Virus record (IMG/VR): IMGVR_UViG_3300007539_000130
Span: 1-29,635 of that record
DNA length: 29,635 bases
From: a virus
Direction: 5' to 3' (one strand)
Below are positions 23,908-29,635 of this stretch, piece after piece. The stretch's first letter is position 1. The number at the start of each line of letters is the position of its first letter. The notes below the pieces were generated by a model that worked only from the letters and a program-made list of their open reading frames with translations, was not told the origin of the DNA and ran no database searches. The translations under genes were made by a program, and so were the position numbers.

Positions 23908-24723
23908 ATGGATACTACATCAAGCGGGAATGGAGGTGATTCGCATGATCGCCTAAGAGTTGTCCGAGTCGACACCCAAACCTTCAATTCCGTTAACATA
24001 ATGCCAGCCTGCAAAGAGCGTCGTAAAGAACGTCGGGCCCGAGAAGCTGCGATGTTGAGCGACGTCCACCGCAACACGATGGATCTGCTCCCGTTCAATC
24101 CTCTGACTGACCGTCAAGATGATCTGTGGGAAGCAATCAACCACCATACTGTGACCATAGCCGTTGGTCCAAGTGGAGTTGGTAAAACTCTTGTCGCTCT
24201 TCACTGGGGACTTGAGGCACTCAGGAAAAACTTGATCAATAAGGTGTTCTACCTTCGTTCTGACGTTGGAGTTATGCACCAAAGAGGCCGTGGTGCTCTT
24301 CCTGGAACTATGGAAGAAAAGATGGCCCCGTTAGTAGGTCCGGTGTTTGATAATCTCTCAGTGATCATGCGCTCTCAGGGTGCAGCTGAGTACCTAATGA
24401 ACAAGAAACTCATTGAGCCAATCCTGCTGGAGGACGTTCGAGGACGAAGCTTTGCGGATAGTCTAATCATCTTTGATGAGGCTCAAAACAGTACTATCCA
24501 TAATGTCAAGACTGTTTTGACTCGAGTTTCTGAAAACTCTAGAGTTGTAGTCACTGGTGATACTAAGCAGGTTGATCTTGAGGTTTTCAACTCAGACAAC
24601 GGCCTCTTAGACGCTTATCACCGGTTGGCAAACATTGATGAAGTGGCTCGAGTGAGGTTTACACGAGAAGATGTAGTGAGAAACTCCGTGATCGGCAAAA
24701 TCCTTAGCAGGTACGAAGACTAA
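23908..24723 (+). CDS. phoH: PhoH-like ATPase
   Basis: The 271-residue protein has Walker A 'GPSGVGKT' at residues 87-94, Walker B 'LIIFDEAQN' at about 186-194 and the sensor-like 'TGDTKQVD' at about 216-223, the standard set of the PhoH family (RNA helicase-like NTPases frequent in phages, role unclear, possibly RNA or phosphate-stress related). ATG 23908 lies 24 nt after element 7 but has no clear ribosome site; ATG 24001 (MPACKERRKERR) is the alternative, giving 240 residues and a more typical N-terminus. A strong GGAGGTGAT at 23932-23940 precedes a three-codon reading frame (ATG ATC GCC TAA) in another frame. The stop overlaps the HNH gene (TAATG). The DNA is AT-richer than nearby structural genes. 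Confidence 0.88.
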   Translation: MDTTSSGNGGDSHDRLRVVRVDTQTFNSVNIMPACKERRKERRAREAAMLSDVHRNTMDLLPFNPLTDRQDDLWEAINHHTVTIAVGPSGVGKTLVALHWGLEALRKNLINKVFYLRSDVGVMHQRGRGALPGTMEEKMAPLVGPVFDNLSVIMRSQGAAEYLMNKKLIEPILLEDVRGRSFADSLIIFDEAQNSTIHNVKTVLTRVSENSRVVVTGDTKQVDLEVFNSDNGLLDAYHRLANIDEVARVRFTREDVVRNSVIGKILSRYED

Positions 24724-25379
24724 TGAAGAAGGAGTCTAGCCTAGTCAAAGTTGATCGTAGACACTATAGGGCTATAGCTCAAGAGAACTGGGGTCTTACG
24801 GATCAGCAGATGAAAGGGATGCACGTTCACCATCGCATCCCTCAAAGTCAAGGTGGAACTAATGACCCAAGCAATCTGTACGTTTGCTCTCCAAGTTTTC
24901 ACGCTCATGTTTGGCATGGCAAAGACTCCTATCTTCCCTTAGTGGAAGCAGCAATGAAGGGCGGAGAAAGAGGAAGTTTAGCCTTAATGGAAAAGATCAA
25001 GGAGGCAAAAAGTAAAGGCTTGATGTGGAAACCAGCTCAAGAACGAGCGAGGAAAATGCACGATAAGCACAGGGGGACGCCAGAGTATTCTGATTCTCAG
25101 GCGATAAAGGCTCAAAGAGCCGCGGCTTCAAAGAGGAAGCATTGGACCGAGGGGGAGTATGAGGCGGCATGGGGAGAGTATCTTAGCGGGCATTCCACGG
25201 GATATCGCATAGCTAAAGCTCTAGGAAAGAAGAAATGGAAAACGTACGGGAACATGGTTAAGCTTTTGTCTTTGGGGTACTCGTTCGAGCAAATTGTTGA
25301 TCCAGACTTGTACGTTGCTGAGTCCATAAGACTTAAGAACTCCTCAGTCTTTCACGTCTTAGCTAGATACGACGATTGA
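24723..25379 (+). CDS. Free-standing HNH endonuclease
   Basis: The 218-residue protein has 'HVHHRIPQSQGGTNDPSNLYVCSPSFHAHVWH' in pattern at about residues 35-66, giving the paired H, the N and the final H of the HNH fold. The remaining C-terminal part is basic, with 'GYRIAKALGKKKWKTYGNMVKLLSLGYS' like a helix-turn-helix for DNA binding. No intron core is visible around it, so it is a free-standing homing-type enzyme, inserted after PhoH with TAATG coupling. Such genes usually cut a nearby site in related phages. It is the last gene before the terminator at 25398. Confidence 0.85.
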   Translation: MKKESSLVKVDRRHYRAIAQENWGLTDQQMKGMHVHHRIPQSQGGTNDPSNLYVCSPSFHAHVWHGKDSYLPLVEAAMKGGERGSLALMEKIKEAKSKGLMWKPAQERARKMHDKHRGTPEYSDSQAIKAQRAAASKRKHWTEGEYEAAWGEYLSGHSTGYRIAKALGKKKWKTYGNMVKLLSLGYSFEQIVDPDLYVAESIRLKNSSVFHVLARYDD

Positions 25380-25397
25380 AACTCCTCATAGTAGTTT

Positions 25398-25421
25398 GGC
25401 CCAGGGAGGCCCGGGCTTTTT
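25398..25421 (+). terminator. Intrinsic terminator after PhoH/HNH
   Basis: GCCC and GGGC enclose GGG/CCC (one bulged A, loop AGG), followed by TTTTT. It ends the packaging unit. The bases just after the T-run, 'TAGTGT', are the same as after the other terminator at 6665-6687, which suggests a common terminator-promoter cassette. Confidence 0.88.
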
Positions 25422-25425
25422 AGTG

Positions 25426-25446
25426 TATAATTGAAATGGGTAAAAC
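25426..25446 (+). promoter_or_regulatory. TATAAT box plus GGGTAAAAC element 8
   Basis: Right after the terminator there is a perfect TATAAT (25426-25431) and 6 nt on GGGTAAAAC (25438-25446). Initiation about 7 nt after TATAAT would put the element at the transcript's 5' end. No good -35 is visible because it would fall in the terminator. This is the only copy of the element with a consensus -10 box. The block drives the accessory genes from 25482 on. Confidence 0.6.
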
Positions 25447-25481
25447 CCAAAAGAGGAACCCATTCCTATTAAAGCAGACTC

Positions 25482-26144
25482 ATGCGGAAAGACCGTTTCA
25501 CAGACGAAGCGTTGGCCGCCGCCAAAGCCCTCGCCGAACTCAAGTACTCGGAGAATCCCGAGGACCAACTGGCCTACGCCGAGGCCTACGACTTCGCCCG
25601 CTGTCAGCGCCCCGACGGTAGCTTCTACGGAACTGGCGGTCAGTGCCGCAAGGGCAAGGAGGCTGGGGCGAAAGAGATGACCCCCACCGAGAAGCTCAAG
25701 CAGGGCGCGGCCAGCAACCCAGCCGTCATGCGCCGCGAAAAGGACAAGGCCACCGCTGCCGCTAAGACCAAGGGGATGTTCGAGCGAGCAGCTCAGCGCC
25801 GTGCTGGCGACGAGAAGACGCTAAGTGAGCTCGAGGCTATCAAAAAAGAAGCGTCTAAAGACTCTCGCACAATCCTCAGAGTCGTCGAAAGAGGGAGTGG
25901 TGGCGAAGGAAAGCTTATGCCGGCCGTGAAAAGCTCCATTGCGAGAGCAGAAGAGCAGGGGGGTCAGGCTAAGATCAATGCTGACAACATCAAAAAGCTC
26001 TTGAAAAAGCGTAGAGATCAAGGCGGAATCCTTGATAGTTACGACAGAAAAGAGTTAGTGGGATGGATGCGAGCACTAGCTTATACTAGTAACTCTCAGG
26101 CAAAAGCCGACTTCGCTCGTGCGAAGAAGATGGAGCGCATGTAG
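25482..26144 (+). CDS. Accessory protein A with the C-x-RPDGS...GQCRKGK module
   Basis: The 220-residue protein starts with a helical segment and has the module 'FARCQRPDGSFYGTGGQCRKG' in pattern at about residues 38-58, with two cysteines 14 residues apart. The remaining part is helical and very rich in K, E and A ('TEKLKQGAASNPAVMRREKDKA'), without enzyme motifs. It is the first gene of the accessory block after the promoter at 25426. The annotated stop TAG 26142-26144 is probably premature: a continuation is visible at 26141-26205 after two single-base shifts. Function unknown. The sequence is biased towards GC-rich codons in the first half only. Confidence 0.7.
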   Translation: MRKDRFTDEALAAAKALAELKYSENPEDQLAYAEAYDFARCQRPDGSFYGTGGQCRKGKEAGAKEMTPTEKLKQGAASNPAVMRREKDKATAAAKTKGMFERAAQRRAGDEKTLSELEAIKKEASKDSRTILRVVERGSGGEGKLMPAVKSSIARAEEQGGQAKINADNIKKLLKKRRDQGGILDSYDRKELVGWMRALAYTSNSQAKADFARAKKMERM

Positions 26145-26205
26145 ATGAGCCGCTCAAAAAGTTGAAGTTCGTCGCATCGACAAGATCATCAAGGAGCGTG
26201 GGTAA
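26141..26205 (+). pseudogene. Frame-broken C-terminal remnant of accessory protein A
   Basis: After the stop of protein A, GTA GAT GAG CCG CTC AAA (26141-26158) reads VDEPLK, and one frame over 26161-26205 reads 'VEVRRIDKIIKERG' to a TAA. Adding one G at ATG|TAG (26139-26144) and one A in the A5 run at 26156-26160 would give a continuous protein of about 240 residues. Both changes are single-base losses, the second in a base run, so sequencing error must be excluded before calling it decay. Confidence 0.5.
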
Positions 26206-26247
26206 CCCGCTTAGATGGTTTAAAATAGGCTTAATTACCTCAGACCC

Positions 26248-26853
26248 GTGAAACCCCAAGGCACCTTTAAACCCGAATCCATCGAGCAGCTCTATGCGGC
26301 TTACGCTGAAAAGCACGGTGCTTCAGACAGTTACGACGAGAGCGCCCAGAGCTTCTCCGAAGCGTACGACTTCACCACCTGCGAACGCCCTGACGGCTCC
26401 AAGTACGGCACTGGAGGCCAGTGTCGCAAGGGCAAAGAGGTGAGCCCTGAGGATCTCGGTGTGAAGCCTCCCAAGGGTGGCGCAGGGCCTATGAGTTCCT
26501 CCGCATTGGCCGAGGTCAAAGAAGCCGCTAAGTCGGAAGCTTACTCGTGGGGAGACACACACGACAAACTCTTTGACAAGGTGTACGCTAAAGCGGAGAC
26601 CACAGCTCACCTCGGAAAGATCCACAAAGCTGTGATGAAGGCCGTGGATGAAGGAGATATTGACGCCAAGGAGGGGACACTCAAGATCATCAAAAAGGCC
26701 ATGGGGGACCGCCTTAAGGTGGAGATGCGGAGCGGCCAAGGTGCTAAGCGCGAGGCTGAACTCGCTAATATGACTCCTGAGCAACGCCGCAGAGCGATGA
26801 CTGAGGAAGCCATTAAGAGAGGGATCAAAAACAAAGTCGTGAGAGCGCGATGA
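26248..26853 (+). CDS. Accessory protein B with the same cysteine module
   Basis: The 201-residue protein starts at GTG 26248 without a clear ribosome site, so initiation may be weak. The N-terminus has 'FTTCERPDGSKYGTGGQCRKG' in pattern at about residues 45-65, the shared module. The rest is helical, with a proline/glycine linker and a basic C-terminus ('KRGIKNKVVRAR'). No enzymatic signature is recognised. The 102-nt gap before it carries only the remnant of protein A. The stop overlaps the start of the next gene (ATGA). Confidence 0.68.
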   Translation: MKPQGTFKPESIEQLYAAYAEKHGASDSYDESAQSFSEAYDFTTCERPDGSKYGTGGQCRKGKEVSPEDLGVKPPKGGAGPMSSSALAEVKEAAKSEAYSWGDTHDKLFDKVYAKAETTAHLGKIHKAVMKAVDEGDIDAKEGTLKIIKKAMGDRLKVEMRSGQGAKREAELANMTPEQRRRAMTEEAIKRGIKNKVVRAR

Positions 26854-27266
26854 TTGGCGGACATTTCAGCGAAGAGGCTCTCGAGTGGGCCGAGAATCCG
26901 GAGTGGGCGGAGAAGTATGCTAACATAGACTTCCGCCCTCCCCAGTCCGTGGCTGATGCCGCCGCTCGCGGTCTCGCTCTGCGCAAACAAGTGGGACGCG
27001 GTGGACTGTCGACTAAGGAGGCCGGGAAAGCCGGGATCGGAAGCGGAGTGGCTCGAGCCGCCTCGCTGAAGAACCGTCAGAAACTCTCTCCCGGGACGAT
27101 TGGTCGCATGGTCAGCTTCTTCGCTCGTCACTCCGCCTACAAGAAGAACCACACTACCAACCCACCCTCCGCTTCAAAAGTTTCTTGGGAGTTATGGGGA
27201 GGCGATGCCGGCAAAGCCTGGGCAGAGAAGATCAAGGGACAGATGAACAGAGCCGACGAACAATGA
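26850..27266 (+). CDS. Conserved-looking phage protein with RGLALR and FFARH motifs
   Basis: The 138-residue protein contains 'PPQSVADAAARGLALRKQ', 'GIGSGVARAASL', 'TIGRMVSFFARH' and 'WELWGGDAGKAWAEK'. I recall this set of motifs from many phage contigs, where the protein is of unknown function and often close to head genes. The first part resembles a small helical DNA or protein-binding module. It sits between two proteins with the cysteine module but lacks that module itself. The stop overlaps the next start (ATGA), so translation is coupled. Function not known to me. Confidence 0.7.
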   Translation: MIGGHFSEEALEWAENPEWAEKYANIDFRPPQSVADAAARGLALRKQVGRGGLSTKEAGKAGIGSGVARAASLKNRQKLSPGTIGRMVSFFARHSAYKKNHTTNPPSASKVSWELWGGDAGKAWAEKIKGQMNRADEQ

Positions 27267-28894
27267 AAAGACTTTATTCAACATTTTCAGAGCAAGCTTT
27301 AGAAGTCCTTGACTTTGCAAGATGTCAGCGCTCAGACGGGAGCTTTTACGGAACCTCTGGACAATGCCGTAAAGGCAAGGAGGTCGGCCCCAGAGAGATT
27401 AAAGAGTTGCAGGCTAAAGCAAAAGCTGGAGACTCCGGGGCAAAGAAAGCACTTGAGAAACTTTCTAGGACGGAGGACCCAGAAAAACCTGGGCTCAAAC
27501 CGTCAGCAACTCAAGAGGCCTCTAGCGCGATCAAGCCCGCTCCAAAGCCCGTAAAAAGCCAAAAGAAGCCTGAGCAAGGTAGGGCTGAGGATGAGAAGAA
27601 AGACGGAGAGCTTGGTGAAAAGAGTAAAAAAGCACGTAGGAACTTAAATAGAGAGGAACAAAAGGTAAAAGAGGAGACGGATGGTTCTGACGCTGAGACG
27701 AAGAAAAAAGAGGCTCTTCAGCTAATCAATTCCACAGAAACTCGACTTAAAGCTGCAATGAAAGCAGCTAAGGAAGAGTTTGAAAAGACGGGAAGTGACG
27801 AAGCTGACGATCGGATGTACACTATCCGAGACCAACTCCAAAGAATCGCTGATGATAGAAAAGCAATTGAGGGAGGTATCTTCTCAAGACCTACGCCTAA
27901 ACAACTCACAGAAGCCCAACAAATTCGCATAAACAATCAAATAAGCAGTCTTCGCGAACTTCGCAAAAAAGCTACCGGTGATTCTGATGAGAATCAAGAA
28001 CGCTATTACAATCTCATAAACTTAAGAGATGCGAAAGATCTGAAAGAAATGGCTGTGGCAATTCGTGACCGAACACAAGCAAAAAAAGAGTTAAAAGTCG
28101 CGAAAGAGAACGATATGAAACTTTTAGAAAGTGGGGCTTCTTGGACAGAAAGACAGGCGCTTTTGAAACCGATTAAAGACAGGGTGGAAGAGGCAGACCG
28201 CCGGATTGAATATGCGAAATTAGACCCCAATGAGCGGTTTAGTAAATATGAAATGTCGCGGAGTATGATCAAACTACTGGATTCTGACTCTAATCCTTCT
28301 CAAAATGGGGCGCATAAGAACTCTACAGCGATTTTTGGAGAATGGGGTGAATTAGGTACGTCTAAACAGGCAAAAGCTCTTATTAAGGCATACGGTGGAG
28401 ACGAGCGTGAAGTTCAAAAAGGTATTGACTCCATCGTCGACTTCACACGAAATGACTATCGAGCGATTAGACGGGCAGTTGAACAGCCAGGGTCCGATTC
28501 AATACGGGCTAAACAAGCGCAGAGAATCGATCAAATGCTTTCGCGAATGGACCATCCTGACGTAGAAAAGTACCGTGGAATTAACATTCCGAGTTCAGCG
28601 CTAGATCAGATGATTTCAGCAGCGCAATCTAAGAGTACTTTTAGTGATCCCGCACCGGCTTCGTGGTCTACTAGTGCCCTTATCTCAGCGGGATATACCG
28701 GTAAGGTCGTGCAAGATCGCGCGAGAGTTATCTTTGAAACGCGTAATAGAACCGGAGCTTCAGTTGAAAACTTTGGTCAGAGCGGCGAGAAAGAGATACT
28801 AACTCCTGGCGGCACAAAATATAGATACACGAACCACCGCGTTGAAACATTTGAGGGCGAGCCGATGCACATCTTCACCGTGGAGGAAGTCTAA
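27263..28894 (+). CDS. ADP-ribosyltransferase effector with the cysteine module
   Basis: The protein is 543 residues from ATG 27263 (ATGA overlap); a longer frame from 27185 lies in the previous gene and is unlikely. Residues 18-40 carry the shared module ('FARCQRSDGSFYGTSGQCRKG' pattern). Residues of about 45-360 are charged and largely helical or coiled-coil. The C-terminal 200 residues match R-S-E-class mono-ADP-ribosyltransferases (C3/VIP2/iota-type; T4 Alt is a related phage enzyme): a 'DFTRNDYRAIRRAV' helix, Arg438 in 'YRGI', Ser469-Thr-Ser471 in 'WSTSA', and the E-x-E pair Glu509-Lys-Glu511 in 'GEKEIL'. All three catalytic elements are present, so activity is likely. Target unknown. 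The DNA is clearly AT-richer than the neighbouring genes, hinting at recent acquisition. Confidence 0.85.
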   Translation: MKRLYSTFSEQALEVLDFARCQRSDGSFYGTSGQCRKGKEVGPREIKELQAKAKAGDSGAKKALEKLSRTEDPEKPGLKPSATQEASSAIKPAPKPVKSQKKPEQGRAEDEKKDGELGEKSKKARRNLNREEQKVKEETDGSDAETKKKEALQLINSTETRLKAAMKAAKEEFEKTGSDEADDRMYTIRDQLQRIADDRKAIEGGIFSRPTPKQLTEAQQIRINNQISSLRELRKKATGDSDENQERYYNLINLRDAKDLKEMAVAIRDRTQAKKELKVAKENDMKLLESGASWTERQALLKPIKDRVEEADRRIEYAKLDPNERFSKYEMSRSMIKLLDSDSNPSQNGAHKNSTAIFGEWGELGTSKQAKALIKAYGGDEREVQKGIDSIVDFTRNDYRAIRRAVEQPGSDSIRAKQAQRIDQMLSRMDHPDVEKYRGINIPSSALDQMISAAQSKSTFSDPAPASWSTSALISAGYTGKVVQDRARVIFETRNRTGASVENFGQSGEKEILTPGGTKYRYTNHRVETFEGEPMHIFTVEEV

Positions 28895-28896
28895 TC

Positions 28897-29094
28897 ATGA
28901 AAATTCAACCTAAAAGACCTCAAGAAGTGCGGGAGAGGATGGGTCGAAGTGAGGCTGGTGATCCATACATTTTTGGACTTCCTAGTCAAGCGGATTCTCT
29001 AGAGAAAGAAAATAAGACGAAAGATAAACTCGCACAGCGCGGGCGAAAGGCAATAGAGGCGGAGTTGAGAAAGCGAAGCGTGGAGAAAGAATGA
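28897..29094 (+). CDS. Small charged protein after the ADP-ribosyltransferase
   Basis: The 65-residue protein is rich in K, R and E ('RPQEVRERMGRSEAGDPYIFGLPSQADSLEKENK' in pattern). It starts 2 nt after the transferase stop and its own stop overlaps the next start (ATGA). No family is recognised. The tight coupling to a toxin-like enzyme makes an antidote or chaperone conceivable, but nothing in the sequence shows it, and it is equally likely to be a structural or regulatory protein. Confidence 0.6.
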   Translation: MKIQPKRPQEVRERMGRSEAGDPYIFGLPSQADSLEKENKTKDKLAQRGRKAIEAELRKRSVEKE

Positions 29095-29635
29095 GACTTT
29101 CACAACACGGAGGCTGGGACTCCTCCTTAGAAGCTAAAGCACGTGAAGTGCTCACTCTCCGCTACTCCGAACTCAGCGACTCTCTCGAGTTTGGCCAAGC
29201 GTGTCAGCGCCCAGACGGCTCCGTCTACGGAACGAGTGGGCAGTGTCGCAAAGGAAAGCCGATCACTCTCGAGCCGGGTGAGGGTATGCCCGTGCTCTAT
29301 AAGAAAGCCGTGGCCGCGGGTCTCAAGGGCGCCGAAGTGAAAGCCATCGCGGACCAAGTGAGAGAGAAGTTCGGCGTCAAGCAGATTAAGAAGGGGCCGG
29401 AGCTCGTAGCGGCTTTCAAAGAGATTAAGAAGAGGTTGGGAGAGGAGGTAAAGCCCGACTTCACTCCCACACCCGCGCCTAAGCCCGCCTCGGTCAAACC
29501 CGAGCCTAAGCCTAAGAAGGAAGAACCTGCACCGGCACCCAAGGCTACTACTCCAAAAGCGGAGAAGAAGAAAGAGGAAGTTTCCGCTCCGGCACAAGAC
29601 TCGGGCAAGCGCCCGACGAAGATCTCCGACGAAAA
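29091..29635 (+). CDS. Accessory protein D with the cysteine module (3' end outside the window)
   Basis: From ATG 29091 the frame stays open to the window end (about 181 residues seen). Residues of about 38-60 carry 'FGQACQRPDGSVYGTSGQCRKGK' in pattern, the fourth copy of the module. A helical region 'LYKKAVAAGLKGAEVKAIADQVREKFG' follows, then a linker rich in P, K, E and A ('TPTPAPKPASVKPEPK'). A catalytic domain may lie beyond the window edge. The linker resembles the P/T/K-rich part of the acidic fragment at the left edge, so if the contig is circular the two could belong to one gene. Confidence 0.7.
   Translation, partial: MRLSQHGGWDSSLEAKAREVLTLRYSELSDSLEFGQACQRPDGSVYGTSGQCRKGKPITLEPGEGMPVLYKKAVAAGLKGAEVKAIADQVREKFGVKQIKKGPELVAAFKEIKKRLGEEVKPDFTPTPAPKPASVKPEPKPKKEEPAPAPKATTPKAEKKKEEVSAPAQDSGKRPTKISDE

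Noticed and set aside
26203-26235. TTTAAAATAG after GGGTAACCC as a ninth GGGTAAAA element
   Set aside because: The bases do not match (GGGTAACC and GGTTTAAAA), and only the location before a gene is similar.
27185-27262. N-terminal extension of the ADP-ribosyltransferase
   Set aside because: It overlaps the previous gene in a different frame; ATG 27263 has the ATGA coupling typical of this genome, and the cysteine module then sits at the same distance from the start as in its relatives.
1-29635. CRISPR arrays, tRNA or rRNA genes, insertion sequences
   Set aside because: No regularly spaced short repeats, no tRNA-like T-loop sequence (GGTTCGAATC type) with an acceptor stem, and no transposase-like ORF or terminal inverted repeats were found by eye.

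Overview
The window looks like part of the structural and packaging region of a tailed bacteriophage with a contractile-type (myovirus-like) baseplate. Every gene I accept is on the + strand. Genes are tightly packed, often overlapping as ATGA, TGATG or TAATG. No tRNA, rRNA, CRISPR array, integrase or host metabolic gene is visible. The host cannot be read directly. Small tail proteins with 'SWKWNGTSWEAV'-type repeats, a SwmB-like domain, PhoH and group I introns make a cyanobacterial host plausible, but this is inference.

Layout. (1) 1-232: the acidic C-terminus of a protein cut by the window edge, carrying a tandem 123-bp duplication. (2) 272-6160: head module, with a Mu gpI-like protease/scaffold fusion, a Mu gpF-like minor head protein, a decoration-like protein, and a major capsid gene split by two related group I introns, the second encoding an HNH homing endonuclease. 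(3) 6199-16734: tail tube-like protein, a terminator, then a baseplate module: a J/gp6-like protein with a repeat-rich C-terminus, a large protein full of D-N-G-x-Y motifs, and a gpV/gp5-like OB-fold protein. (4) 16737-20824: small tail proteins, a DUF1320-type connector fused to a SwmB-like domain, and a tail-completion-like protein. (5) 20834-25379: small proteins including a possible small terminase, a broken GIY-YIG endonuclease gene, large terminase, PhoH ATPase and a free-standing HNH endonuclease, ending at a strong terminator. (6) 25482-29635: an accessory block in which four proteins share one short cysteine-containing module (C-x-RPDGS-x-YGT-x-GQCRKGK) near the N-terminus but have unrelated C-termini. 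One of the C-termini is a convincing R-S-E-class ADP-ribosyltransferase.

The most notable signals are: a recurrent GGGTAAAA(C) element in eight places, always just upstream of a + strand gene and twice directly after a terminator (a candidate phage-specific promoter); the accessory block, which reads like a set of targeted or packaged effectors with a common tag; and a capsid gene whose unspliced mRNA would stop after four codons. Three homing-type endonuclease genes (one disrupted) sit in or beside capsid, terminase and PhoH genes. Several single-base frame breaks at or next to short base runs could be real decay or assembly errors, and raw reads should be checked. Portal, tail sheath and tape-measure genes were not recognised and presumably lie outside the window.
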